A stretch of DNA of 50,581 bases from Bacillota bacterium (GTDB taxonomy: Bacteria; Bacillota; Clostridia; Lachnospirales; Lachnospiraceae). The notes under the pieces are model-generated. The model searched no databases. It was given only the letters and a program-made list of their open reading frames with translations, and was not told the origin of the DNA. The position numbers and the translations under genes were made by a program. Below are positions 16,088 to 24,870 of the stretch, piece by piece. Where the stretch lies: the NCBI GenBank assembly GCA_023415475.1, contig JAEZKL010000161.1, forward strand, positions 1-50,581. The letters are read 5' to 3'. Numbering within the stretch: position 1 is the stretch's first letter; each line of letters opens with the position of its first letter.

Positions 16088-16876
16088 ATGGATTGGATGA
16101 CAAGTATTCAACAGACAATAGACTTTATAGAGGATAATATTGGAGACGATTTAGACATTGCTATACTGGCGGACAGAATATTTACCTCTCAATTTTATTT
16201 TCAAAAAGTCTTTAGTATCTTATGTAATTGTACTGTAAGTGAATACATACGAAATAGACGAATGACATTGGCCGGCTATGATATTAAAGATACGGATATT
16301 TCTATCTTAGACATCGCATTAAAGTATGGTTATGAGACTCACGAAAGCTTTACCAGAGCGTTTACAAGATTTCATGGGTTGACACCGTCAGATGCCAGAA
16401 AGAGTCATTCAAATATAAAAGTATTCTCACGAATCTCAGTTAAATCAAATTTATCTGGAGGTAAAGTACTAATGAGCGATTTTTCAGAGAGAGGTTATGT
16501 TGTTAAAGAAACAGGAGCAGTTTATTACACGCAGAATATGGATAATACCCTAAAATGGTTCAAGGAAGTATTAGGCTGGTACGGACAGATTGAAGCAAGA
16601 GATGAGAATAATGAGGGGACCTACGGATGTGTCAATAACATTCCTATCGAGATCGAAGCTCTTCATATTGCTCCGTTTACAGGGCTTCATATGTTTAGGG
16701 GTGAGCCGTTAAAAATGATGGTAGGATTTATGCTGGTTACAGGTGTTGAACAATTATATCATTTTGTTAAAAAGAATGGATGGAATCAAATCACAGAAGT
16801 TAAGGAGCAGCCTTGGGGTGGGAAAACCTGCTCTGTGACAACCATTGACGGGAGCATTTTGACCTTCTTTGAATGA
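16088..16876 (+). CDS. AraC-type DNA-binding domain fused to VOC/glyoxalase domain
   Basis: A 262-residue protein starting at ATG 16088 behind GAGGAGGTGAG. Residues 1-105 are an AraC HTH pair at the N-terminus (DIAILADRIFTSQFYFQKVF, then YGYETHESFTRAFTRFHGLTP). Residues about 135-262 look like a vicinal-oxygen-chelate (glyoxalase/bleomycin resistance) domain: YYTQNMDNTLKWFKEVLGWY, MMVGFMLVTGVEQLYHFVK, GWNQITEVKEQPWGGKTCSV. In the more common version of this layout the C-terminal sensor is a GyrI-like domain. Here a VOC fold probably binds the signal compound. It lies 42 bases after the MerR regulator gene and may share its transcript, ending at a strong terminator. Confidence 0.82.
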   Translation: MDWMTSIQQTIDFIEDNIGDDLDIAILADRIFTSQFYFQKVFSILCNCTVSEYIRNRRMTLAGYDIKDTDISILDIALKYGYETHESFTRAFTRFHGLTPSDARKSHSNIKVFSRISVKSNLSGGKVLMSDFSERGYVVKETGAVYYTQNMDNTLKWFKEVLGWYGQIEARDENNEGTYGCVNNIPIEIEALHIAPFTGLHMFRGEPLKMMVGFMLVTGVEQLYHFVKKNGWNQITEVKEQPWGGKTCSVTTIDGSILTFFE

Positions 16877-16877
16877 T

Positions 16878-16952
16878 CCGTATAAACAAATAAAGCAATC
16901 TTCCCTGATTACCTAGAGCAATCAGGGAAGATTGTTTTATTAGTTTATACGG
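16878..16952. terminator. Nested inverted repeat / bidirectional terminator
   Basis: The inner stem CAATCTTCCCTGATT (16896-16910) pairs perfectly with 16920-16934 and is followed by TTTTATT. An outer pair CCGTATAAAC / GTTTATACGG (16878-16887 and 16943-16952) encloses it. It closes the AraC-VOC transcript. Confidence 0.85.
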
Positions 16953-17060
16953 ACATACTGCTATAGATTCTACCAATTGAAAAAAAATGAGTTGTAAAAA
17001 GGATAAGAATAAATAATAATAGTTAATATATTGAAAATCAATTATAGGAGGATAATCTTT

Positions 17061-17630
17061 ATGGATAATGATAAAAGGGAGTTGTCAGCAGAACAGCGTG
17101 CTGAGCTGTTCAGAGTATTAAAAGCCCGTTTTGAAAAAAACAGGAAGCGCCATGAAGGTCTTGAATGGGCTAAGATAGAAGAAAAGTTGGAAGCGAATAC
17201 TGAGAAACTATGGTCACTTAATGAAATGGAAAGAACAGGTGGTGAACCGGATGTGGTTGGCTTTGATCATAAGACCGGCGAATACATTTTCTTTGACTGT
17301 TCCGCAGAAAGTCCTAAGGGTCGTAGAAGTATATGTTATGATAGTGAAGCATTGGAGTCAAGGAAAGAACACAAACCAATAAGTAGTGCGATTGATATGG
17401 CGGCGTTCATGGGAATTGAATTATTAACCGAGGACCAATATAGGGAGCTACAAAAATTAGGAAATTTCGATATGAAAACATCGAGCTGGCTTCGTACACC
17501 TTCTGAGATTAGAGCTCTAGGCGGAGCAATCTTTGCTGATTTCCGCTATGGTAATGTATTTGTGTACCATAATGGTGCGGAATCTTATTATGGTGTAAGG
17601 GGGTTCCGTGGCTCTCTCAGGATTTCGTAA
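17061..17630 (+). CDS. DUF4256 family protein
   Basis: A 189-residue soluble protein. The start is ATG 17061 (MDNDKRELSAEQRAELF) behind ATAGGAGG; an upstream in-frame start at 17031 would include the ribosome site. Family hallmarks visible are LKARFEKNRKRHEGLEW near the start, GGEPDVVGFD, EYIFFDCSAESPKGRRSICYD, the SSWLRTPSEIRALGGA segment and the closing GVRGFRGSLRI. These match DUF4256, a widespread family without a known function. It is a single gene between two terminator-like structures; the next gene has its own promoter. Confidence 0.85.
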   Translation: MDNDKRELSAEQRAELFRVLKARFEKNRKRHEGLEWAKIEEKLEANTEKLWSLNEMERTGGEPDVVGFDHKTGEYIFFDCSAESPKGRRSICYDSEALESRKEHKPISSAIDMAAFMGIELLTEDQYRELQKLGNFDMKTSSWLRTPSEIRALGGAIFADFRYGNVFVYHNGAESYYGVRGFRGSLRIS

Positions 17631-17658
17631 ACAGAAGAAGATATCTTAATTATCAGTA

Positions 17659-17687
17659 TTGACTTCTCTGAAGAACTAATATATTAT
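17659..17687 (+). promoter_or_regulatory. Promoter of the MATE exporter gene
   Basis: TTGACT (17659-17664) and TATTAT (17682-17687) are separated by exactly 17 bases, a good housekeeping-type promoter. Transcription should begin near 17694, giving a leader of about 118 bases. Confidence 0.7.
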
Positions 17688-17694
17688 TAATTTG

Positions 17695-17797
17695 TTTTTA
17701 TATACGAACCTAAACTTTGCCACCGGGTAAAGTATCATAAGGTGTTCTAAACATTCCGTTAGGTCTTAGAAGGGATGTTTTAGGACACCTTTTTTTG
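17695..17797 (+). promoter_or_regulatory. Candidate guanidine-IV (mepA-type) riboswitch with terminator
   Basis: The leader forms a hairpin at 17714-17733 (ACTTTGCC-ACCG-GGTAAAGT). It then forms a terminator, with arm 17739-17757 pairing with 17772-17791, followed by seven T residues that end 15 bases before the MATE start codon. An alternative hairpin inside 17745-17771 (TTCTAA / TTAGAA with CTAA-C / GTTAG inside) uses the left terminator arm and would prevent termination. The loop ACCG of the first hairpin can pair with AGGT in the second loop (three base pairs). This is the layout of an ON-type riboswitch. Guanidine-IV riboswitches are known upstream of mepA-like MATE genes in Firmicutes, hence the assignment, which is by architecture and context only. 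Confidence 0.6.
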
Positions 17798-17811
17798 AGG
17801 AGTAAAGGATA

Positions 17812-19131
17812 ATGGAAAAAAGTATTTTTAAGAATTTTGTAAAGTATGTAAGTTTGAATATTCTTGGAATGATAGGTCTTTCATGTTACATTCTTGCGGA
17901 CACTTTCTTTGTATCAAAGGCGTTAGGAGCAACGGGTGTTGCAGCACTTAATTTTTCGATACCAATTTATAGCGTGATTCATGGTACTGGTTTAATGATT
18001 GGGATTGGTGGTGCAACAAGATACAGTATATTAAAATCCCAAAATGATAATAAGAGAGCTAATATCATTTTTACTACTTGCATTAAATTGGGAATTATTA
18101 TAGGAGTTATCTTTGTAATCATAGGCGTATTTGGTTCAAAATCTTTAGCATTACAATTAGGTGCCGATATATCTACCTTACCTTTGACTAAAACATATTT
18201 GATGACAATACTATGCTTTGCACCATTTTTTCTCATGAATAACATTTTACTTGCCTTTGTGCGAAATGATAATAATCCCAAATTATCAATGATAGCAATG
18301 CTTTCAGGCAGCTTTTCTAATATTATTTTGGATTATATGTTCATGTTTCCGCTTGGAATGGGAATGTTTGGTGCGGCTTTTGCAACCGGACTTGCACCAA
18401 TAATAAGTATTGGCATAATATCGATCCATTTTATAAAAGGGAAAAATAACGCCAGACTCATGAAAAGTAGAATAAAGTGGTCAACTATTTGTGATGTGAC
18501 TAGTTTGGGATTAGCTGCTTTTATTTCTGAGGTTTCTTCTGCTGTTGTTTTAATAACCTTTAATCTGGTGATTTTAAGACTTGAGGGTAATTTAGGCGTT
18601 GCTTCTTATGGTATTATAGCAAATATAGCACTTGTAGGGGTATCGATATTTACCGGAATTGCACAAGGTGTCCAACCTCTTATCAGTAAAGGGTATGGTA
18701 TGGGGAATCACGATGTGTTAAAAAAAGTAAAAAAGTATGCTTTGATGACTTCACTTGGTATAGCATCACTGATCTATTTGTTTGTATTTATCAATGCAGA
18801 ACATATCATTGGGATGTTTAATAGTGAGCGGAATATGGAAATAGCAGAGATTGCCAATGCCGGCCTTCAAATTTACTTCTTGGGTTTTTTCTTTGCAGGT
18901 ATTAATATAATTATGGCTATGTATTTAAGTTCTACAGAGAGTGCCAGGGATGCTTTTATCATATCTATCGCACGAGGATGCATTATAATTATTCCTTTGG
19001 TTCTTTTGTTAAGTAGTATCCTTAAGATAACCGGTGTTTGGTTGGCATTTGTTTTGACGGAATTTACTGTAACAATAATAGCAATTATTATGTCACAATT
19101 AAAAGGATTAGATAAGAATATACAATACTAG
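17812..19131 (+). CDS. MATE family efflux transporter (MepA-like)
   Basis: A 439-residue multidrug and toxin extrusion protein with about 12 membrane helices in two homologous halves. Typical segments include LSCYILADTFFVSKALGATG, ALNFSIPIYSVIHGTGLMIG (helix 2), IAQGVQPLISKGYGMGNHDV and the corresponding second-half GFFFAGINIIMAMYLSSTES. The length matches MepA-type proteins, which use proton or sodium gradients to export cations and drugs. It is a single gene with its own promoter and a leader carrying a terminator directly before the ribosome site (GAGGAG). If the leader is a guanidine-IV riboswitch, this protein would export guanidinium or related cations. Confidence 0.92.
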   Translation: MEKSIFKNFVKYVSLNILGMIGLSCYILADTFFVSKALGATGVAALNFSIPIYSVIHGTGLMIGIGGATRYSILKSQNDNKRANIIFTTCIKLGIIIGVIFVIIGVFGSKSLALQLGADISTLPLTKTYLMTILCFAPFFLMNNILLAFVRNDNNPKLSMIAMLSGSFSNIILDYMFMFPLGMGMFGAAFATGLAPIISIGIISIHFIKGKNNARLMKSRIKWSTICDVTSLGLAAFISEVSSAVVLITFNLVILRLEGNLGVASYGIIANIALVGVSIFTGIAQGVQPLISKGYGMGNHDVLKKVKKYALMTSLGIASLIYLFVFINAEHIIGMFNSERNMEIAEIANAGLQIYFLGFFFAGINIIMAMYLSSTESARDAFIISIARGCIIIIPLVLLLSSILKITGVWLAFVLTEFTVTIIAIIMSQLKGLDKNIQY

Positions 19132-19218
19132 GAGCGATACCTTTGATCACATCTATTAGAGAAGGATGATGTAATAACATTTAAAACATTCCCTTTTTCT
19201 GAAGTGACAGATTCCTGC

Positions 19219-20034
19219 TTAGTGCTGTGAATTGGCACGATACAGTGATGGTGAAACCTTCTCTACCTGTTTAAAATAGGTTGAAAAGTAGTGTTCATCT
19301 GCAAACTGAAGTCTTGCCGCGATTTCCTTGATTGGAATATTAGTTTGCGATAATAGCTTTTTGGCATATTGCAGCTTGCTTTCCAATAAGTAGGAGTAAG
19401 GCGTGATACCGTACTTTTTCTTGAATTGTCGTATAAGCTGTGCCTTGGACTTATAGAAATGCTCGCACAAATCCTCCAATGTCACAGAGTCAAGAACATG
19501 CTGATCAAGATATCTTTTCATTTTCAATGCATCGTCCGGTTCCTGCTGATGCTGCAACAGAGTACCAAAGTATAGGGAAGAGATTATTCCGTGAAGCAGG
19601 AGAGCGCAGGACTTCTGTATGTCTTGGGGAGGCTTTCCTGAAGTTAGCTCCTGATGAAAGTCATGGAAGTATTTTAATATTTGTTCGTTTCCGGAATATA
19701 CAATCTGCTCAAGCGGATACACCTCTAAAAGATGATCTATTAGTGAACCTTTCAAATTCATCCATATCTTAACCCAGGGATCATCTTTTGAAGAATAATA
19801 GCAATGCTTGGAACCTTTATGCAAAAGATACACTTCACCCGCTGAAGCGGTAAATTCTTGCCCGTTATGGATGATTGTACCGTAACCGGACATTACATAT
19901 TCCAGTACATAATGATCAGATTTTTGTCTATTTATATTATAGCTGCCATCGCAAAAGGATTTGCCGGCCATATCAATTCCAAGAATCTCGGTACTATTTT
20001 CTGAAGAACAGTAGATAAATTCTTCTCTCATCAT
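19219..20034 (-). CDS. AraC family regulator, cupin type, divergent from GtaA-like gene
   Basis: A 271-residue regulator on the minus strand. The N-terminal cupin is clear (YVMSGYGTIIHNGQEFTASA, then GEVYLLHKGSKHCYYSSKDD), and the C-terminal DNA-binding domain has LEDLCEHFYKSKAQLIRQF and FADEHYFSTYFKQVEKVSPS. Cupin-AraC proteins of this shape often sense sugars. It is transcribed away from the DUF4965 gene at 20207, with 172 bases between the starts, so it probably controls that gene and perhaps the xylan genes beyond. The ribosome site is AAAGGGG. Confidence 0.9.
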   Translation of the reverse strand: MMREEFIYCSSENSTEILGIDMAGKSFCDGSYNINRQKSDHYVLEYVMSGYGTIIHNGQEFTASAGEVYLLHKGSKHCYYSSKDDPWVKIWMNLKGSLIDHLLEVYPLEQIVYSGNEQILKYFHDFHQELTSGKPPQDIQKSCALLLHGIISSLYFGTLLQHQQEPDDALKMKRYLDQHVLDSVTLEDLCEHFYKSKAQLIRQFKKKYGITPYSYLLESKLQYAKKLLSQTNIPIKEIAARLQFADEHYFSTYFKQVEKVSPSLYRANSQH

Positions 20035-20206
20035 AATTAATTAAGGATCCCCTTTCTCTGTATGTATGCTATCTTGAGTTTGCTGCCTTGAGTAATGTTC
20101 ATATTCCTCACATTATTGCATATAAAACCTATGTATTCTTGCTGATTGTAATAATATAATAAAAGCAGATAATAATCAAGACAAAGTAAAGGAGATAAGA
20201 AAAAAG

Positions 20207-22108
20207 ATGAAACTTAGAGCACCTGCTACACCCCTTATTACCATTGATCCCTACTTTAGTATCTGGTCCATAAATGATACGTTAAATTCCGGGGAGACCG
20301 TACACTGGACCGGTACACCCAATTCCATTACTGGTATCTTGAAGATTGATGGCGATGAATACCTCTTTATGGGAAACAAGGATAATACAAAGAAAATGCT
20401 TCAAACAGAATGTAATATCACTGCTATGTCAACGGAATATAAATTTAGTGCTGGTCCCATAGAATTGCTACTTACTTTTACATCACCGTTATTAATTGAT
20501 GATCTTAAGGTATTATCCCGTCCGGTGTCTTACCTAAAGGCAGAGCTTCGGGGTCTTGATAATACTTCACATCAAGCAGGAATCAGTATATACGTGGAAG
20601 ACGACATCTGCTTGGATACACATCATGAGCATCCGACAGAAGGTGAGATTGTTGCCATCGAACCCGGGATTGCATGTGCGAGAATGGGAAGTGTCCTTCA
20701 GCCAATCTTAGGGAAAGCAGGGGATGATGTGCGCATCAATTGGGGATATTTCTATCTGGCAGCTCAAAATGGGTCACCGGAAGTACATATTCATAAGCAG
20801 GGTGAGGCTACCTTGCTTGAAGCACGTGCATCTCTGGACACCTTGGCTCAAAACAGCGTGTTATTTACCTTTGCTTATGATGATATTAATTGTCTTCAGT
20901 ATTTTGGTGAAAACCTGAAGGGCTATTGGGTAAAGGAGTCGGAGGATATTAAGGAAATCCTTCGTAAAGCTTATAAAGAGTATGCTTCTATTAAGAAGAA
21001 CTGTGATAGCTTCTCGGACAAATTATACCAAGCTGCTATTACCAGTGGAGGAGAGAAGTATGCAGAGCTGTTAATCCTGGCTTATCGGCAGGTCATTGCA
21101 GCGCACAAGCTGTGTGAAAGCAAGACGGGTGAATTACTGTTCATTTCGAAAGAGTGCTTCAGTAATGCGTGTGCTGCAACGGTTGATGTAACTTATCCTT
21201 CGATTCCGATGTTTTTATTATACAACCCGGAATTGGTAAAGGGTATGCTTAGACCGGTATTTAAATATGCAGCGACCGAGGAGTGGTACCATGATTTTGC
21301 ACCTCACGATGTAGGGACATATCCATTAGTCAACGGCCAGGTTTACGGCGGAGGGACTAAGCTGGATGATCAGATGCCGATTGAAGAATGCGGCAATATA
21401 CTGGTAACAGTGGCTGCGGTATGCTTAGCCTGTGGTGATTTTAACTTTGCTTCTGAACATTTACCGGCATTAAAGAAGTGGACTCAGTACCTGAGCATGC
21501 ATGGAGCTGATCCGGAGAATCAGCTGTGTACCGATGACTTTGCAGGTCACCTTGCCCATAATTGTAACCTATCTGCAAAAGCGATCATGGGAATTGCAAG
21601 CTTCGGTATCATAATGGAACACCTTTCCGGTAAGGAGGAGGCTTCTATTTATTATGAGACGGCACGCAAGATGGCAAACAGCTGGGTTGAGAGAGCTGTC
21701 AAAGAGGACGGAACCTTCCGATTGACCTTTGATCAGCCGGATACCTTCAGTATGAAATATAATCTGATTTGGGACAAGATCTTTAAGACCAATATCTTTG
21801 CGGAAGAACTCCTGGAAAAAGAAGTGAAGAGCTATCTGAACCATATCAATACTTACGGCATGCCACTTGATAACCGAGCAACCTATACCAAATCCGATTG
21901 GTTGGTATGGTGTGCTTCATTTATGAAGAATAAAGAGGATTTTGAAGAAATGATAGCACCATTATGGAAAGCATATCATGAATCCGAATCTCGTGTACCT
22001 ATGACCGACTGGTATGATACATTGACTGCAAAACAAATCGGCTTCCAGCATCGAACCGTGCAGGGTGGTTTATATATTAAGCTTTTAGTAGACAAAGCAT
22101 CTAAGTAA
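20207..22108 (+). CDS. DUF4965 / glutaminase A (GtaA)-like protein
   Basis: A 633-residue protein with the layout of the GtaA family: an N-terminal beta-rich part (APATPLITIDPYFSIWSIND, DDLKVLSRPVSYLKAEL) and a C-terminal helical toroid. The best-conserved block is VDVTYPSIPMFLLYNPELVK, then DFAPHDVGTYPLVNGQVYGG, QMPIEECGNILVT and CTDDFAGHLAHNCNLSAKAI. Fungal members were named glutaminase A, but the (alpha/alpha)6 barrel and acidic residues resemble glycoside hydrolases. The neighbours here (AraC sensor, GH43, GH10) favour a carbohydrate role. There is no signal peptide, so it is cytosolic. The start ATG 20207 follows AAAGGAG. Function is unproven. Confidence 0.8.
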   Translation: MKLRAPATPLITIDPYFSIWSINDTLNSGETVHWTGTPNSITGILKIDGDEYLFMGNKDNTKKMLQTECNITAMSTEYKFSAGPIELLLTFTSPLLIDDLKVLSRPVSYLKAELRGLDNTSHQAGISIYVEDDICLDTHHEHPTEGEIVAIEPGIACARMGSVLQPILGKAGDDVRINWGYFYLAAQNGSPEVHIHKQGEATLLEARASLDTLAQNSVLFTFAYDDINCLQYFGENLKGYWVKESEDIKEILRKAYKEYASIKKNCDSFSDKLYQAAITSGGEKYAELLILAYRQVIAAHKLCESKTGELLFISKECFSNACAATVDVTYPSIPMFLLYNPELVKGMLRPVFKYAATEEWYHDFAPHDVGTYPLVNGQVYGGGTKLDDQMPIEECGNILVTVAAVCLACGDFNFASEHLPALKKWTQYLSMHGADPENQLCTDDFAGHLAHNCNLSAKAIMGIASFGIIMEHLSGKEEASIYYETARKMANSWVERAVKEDGTFRLTFDQPDTFSMKYNLIWDKIFKTNIFAEELLEKEVKSYLNHINTYGMPLDNRATYTKSDWLVWCASFMKNKEDFEEMIAPLWKAYHESESRVPMTDWYDTLTAKQIGFQHRTVQGGLYIKLLVDKASK

Positions 22109-22124
22109 ACGGGAGGAATACAAT

Positions 22125-22170
22125 AAGACGGATAGGCCCAGATGTATCAGGGAGCTTATCCGTCTTCTTA
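22125..22170. terminator. Terminator between convergent genes
   Basis: AAGACGGATAGGC (22125-22137) pairs with GCTTATCCGTCTT (22154-22166), a 13-bp stem with one G-U pair, followed by CTTAATA. It lies just after the DUF4965 gene and before the 3' end of the GH43 gene. Confidence 0.75.
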
Positions 22171-22240
22171 ATATGCCTTATATCAAATTGGAAAGTATGA
22201 TATTTCTTTAGACAAAAAAGTATTCCTCAGCTCTGGGTGA

Positions 22241-23236
22241 TTAAGCCTTCGTCTCATTCTCATAGGGCTTTATCGTCCGTATCGTTCCGTCTTCGTTATA
22301 TTTCAGTTCCGAATATTTCACACAGCGCTTATGGTTGACACCTCCGGATAAGGAGCTGTCATGGTAGAAAAGATACCATTTGTCCTTGAATTGAATGATG
22401 GAGTGATGTGTTGTCCATCCGATTACCGGTTCCAGAATTCTTCCCTGATAGGTGAAAGGACCTTCCGGATTCTTACTGATGGCATAGACAAGATAATGAG
22501 TGCTTCCGGTAGAATAGGATAAATAATAATATCCGTTATATTTATGCATCCAAGGTCCCTCGAAATATCTTCTGTCCTCATCTCCTGCAGTCAAAGGATC
22601 GCCGTGCTCATCCAGGATTGTTATCATCTTAGGTTCATTCTTAAAGGTAAGGAGATCATCGCTTAACTCGGCTACCATAGGTCCTAAAGCAGGAGCAGTA
22701 ACTGCGGGATCTTCTGCATTCGGTATAAAAGTACCGGTTACCCATTTTTCTAACTGACCGCCCCAAAGACCGCCATAATACATATAAGCTTTGCCGTCAT
22801 CGTCAAGGAATACGGCAGGATCGATACTGTAGCTTCCCGGAATATAGTTAGGTTCGGGTGTAAAGGGGCCGGCAGGCTTCTTGCTTGTTGCAACACCGAT
22901 ACGGAAGATGCCTTCTTTATCTCTTGCCGGGAAGAAGAGATAATAAGTGCCATTCTTATATGCAACATCAGGAGCCCACATTTGATTGCTTACCCAGGGA
23001 ACATCCTTCATATGAAGTGCTTCTCCATGGTCAATACAGGGTGATTCTATATCATCCATTGATAAAACGTGATAATCCTCCATTCTATATTGGTCGCCAT
23101 TGTCATTATCGGGACCATCATGATCTAAATCATGAGAAGGGTAAATATAAATTTTACCGTCAAAGACATGTGCTGACGGGTCTGCAGTAAAAATATGAGT
23201 AACGATAGGCTTGTTAGGGGTTGTATTAAATTCCAT
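22241..23236 (-). CDS. Glycoside hydrolase family 43 (xylosidase/arabinosidase type), cytosolic
   Basis: A 331-residue five-bladed propeller enzyme. ATG 23236 (MEFNTTPNKP) was chosen because GGAG lies eight bases upstream; the frame extends 11 codons further without a ribosome site. The GH43 catalytic trio is visible: general base Asp19 (FTADPSAHVFDG), pKa-tuning Asp139 (SYSIDPAVFLDDDG) and general acid Glu226 (YFEGPWMHKYNGYYYL). Other blades show MWAPDVAYKNGTYYLFFPA and WYLFYHDSSLSGG. It has no signal peptide, so it should act inside the cell on imported xylo- or arabino-oligosaccharides. It is divergent from the GH10 xylanase, which fits a shared xylan pathway. Xylosidase versus arabinofuranosidase cannot be settled by eye. 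Confidence 0.9.
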   Translation of the reverse strand: MEFNTTPNKPIVTHIFTADPSAHVFDGKIYIYPSHDLDHDGPDNDNGDQYRMEDYHVLSMDDIESPCIDHGEALHMKDVPWVSNQMWAPDVAYKNGTYYLFFPARDKEGIFRIGVATSKKPAGPFTPEPNYIPGSYSIDPAVFLDDDGKAYMYYGGLWGGQLEKWVTGTFIPNAEDPAVTAPALGPMVAELSDDLLTFKNEPKMITILDEHGDPLTAGDEDRRYFEGPWMHKYNGYYYLSYSTGSTHYLVYAISKNPEGPFTYQGRILEPVIGWTTHHSIIQFKDKWYLFYHDSSLSGGVNHKRCVKYSELKYNEDGTIRTIKPYENETKA

Positions 23237-23472
23237 TTTCTTTTCTCCAATATTAATTTTATTTAGCAAGTAATATTATATCAAGATTATCCTTCATTTA
23301 CTTCGCAAAAGTTGACATGTTGTTCTGAATTAAAGCCAATTTCGTGTATATTGATTAGGAGAAGATCTAAGGTGAAAAAAATGATAAAAAGTCAACAATA
23401 TTTGATTAGACATAGCAAGAGTAAAATGTTATATTTTCTGGGTAATACAAGAAATATTAATAGGAGGTTAAT

Positions 23473-24780
23473 ATGGGACGGAAATTATTGAAGATTGCTG
23501 TAGAAATGATGGTGGTGTTGATCCTGGTATTTGTAGCAGGTTGTGGGAAAACAGATAATGCGGAGACTGCGAACACAAAGACTTCTGCAGATGTTACCGA
23601 TAGTCCGGTAGCGGAGATAAATTCATCTAAGGAAGAGTCAGAAGCTACGGAAGATGAAAAAAGCAACGGATCCGGTGAAGAGGAGATCTCAGAGCAAGAA
23701 ATCGGAGAAGAATCCGGAGAAGAAGCTAAACAGGAACCGGCAGTGGTGGAAGACGGAATAATGGACGTTTATGCTCAGTATGACATGAGGGCAGGAACCT
23801 GCTTATCCGATACAATGATAGCAGAAAGTAAATATTCGGATATCATTAAAGAAAATTTTAATCAGATTACACTGGAGAATCTGATGAAGCCTGATTATAT
23901 TCTGAATAAGGATAAAAGTATTGAGACAGGAGAGCTTACCGTCGAATTCAACAAGAATACGACAGCTCTGCTGGACTGGGCAAAGAGCAACGGTATGAAA
24001 GTACGTGGGCATGTCCTTGTATGGTACTCACAGACTCCGGACTGGATTTTCTATAAAGAATTTGATAAGACCAAAGGACTGGTTGAACGCGACACAATGC
24101 TGGCGCGAATGGAGAGCTATATAAAGCAGGCCTTTGAACAGCTGGAGCTTCTGGGGTATACCGATATCTTCTATGCATATGACATCGTGAACGAGGCAAT
24201 CATGGATGACGGAAGCTATCGAGAGTGTCTTTGGAAGCAAATCATAGGAGAGGATTATATCTGGCAAGCGTTCTATTATGCAGATCAGTATGCTCCGGAA
24301 AGTATAAAGCTTTATTATAATGATTATAATGAGCAGTTTAAAACGAAACATATAGTGGCCTTGGCGCAGTCCTTGGTGGATGATAAGGGCAGATCACTGA
24401 TTGATGGGATCGGATGTCAGGGACATTTGTATACGAAGGATTCGATTGACAGCTATATCTCAACTCTCAAAGCATTCAGTGCTCTAGGTCTTGATGTCCA
24501 GATAACGGAGCTGGATGTCAGTCTTGGTACCTGGCAGAATATCTTAAGTGCCACGGAAGACACTCTGAAGCAACAGGGGCAGTATTATTATGAACTGATT
24601 AACAGGATCATCGAAGAAAATGCGGCAGGGAACACCAAGGTATCCGGGATCACATACTGGGGCTTTGCAGATAAACTGTCCTGGAGAAGAGATCGCAGTC
24701 CGTTGCTGTTTGATGGTAATCTGGTGCCAAAATATTCCTACTATGGCGCAAGACAAGATCGTGTAAATGCAGGTTATTAA
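23473..24780 (+). CDS. Lipoprotein GH10 endo-1,4-beta-xylanase
   Basis: A 435-residue surface enzyme that cuts xylan backbones. The signal peptide ends at lipobox VAGC (Cys24), followed by an acidic Ser/Glu linker of about 65 residues that holds the enzyme away from the membrane. The GH10 barrel runs from about residue 95 to the end: FNQITLENLMKPDYI, VRGHVLVWYSQTPDWIF, acid/base Glu241 (YDIVNEAIMDDG), DGIGCQGHLY, nucleophile Glu346 (VQITELDVSLG) and ITYWGFADKLSW. All key residues are present. The start ATG 23473 follows AGGAGG. It pairs with the divergent cytosolic GH43: the surface enzyme makes oligosaccharides and the inner one finishes them. No sugar transporter lies in the window. Confidence 0.95.
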   Translation: MGRKLLKIAVEMMVVLILVFVAGCGKTDNAETANTKTSADVTDSPVAEINSSKEESEATEDEKSNGSGEEEISEQEIGEESGEEAKQEPAVVEDGIMDVYAQYDMRAGTCLSDTMIAESKYSDIIKENFNQITLENLMKPDYILNKDKSIETGELTVEFNKNTTALLDWAKSNGMKVRGHVLVWYSQTPDWIFYKEFDKTKGLVERDTMLARMESYIKQAFEQLELLGYTDIFYAYDIVNEAIMDDGSYRECLWKQIIGEDYIWQAFYYADQYAPESIKLYYNDYNEQFKTKHIVALAQSLVDDKGRSLIDGIGCQGHLYTKDSIDSYISTLKAFSALGLDVQITELDVSLGTWQNILSATEDTLKQQGQYYYELINRIIEENAAGNTKVSGITYWGFADKLSWRRDRSPLLFDGNLVPKYSYYGARQDRVNAGY

Positions 24781-24870
24781 GAGATTTGCTGTATCATTTG
24801 CATCTTGATGAATATAATGTAAAGAATGCTAGCATGTTGTTTCATGATAGGAAACAACGAAAGAGGTGCG

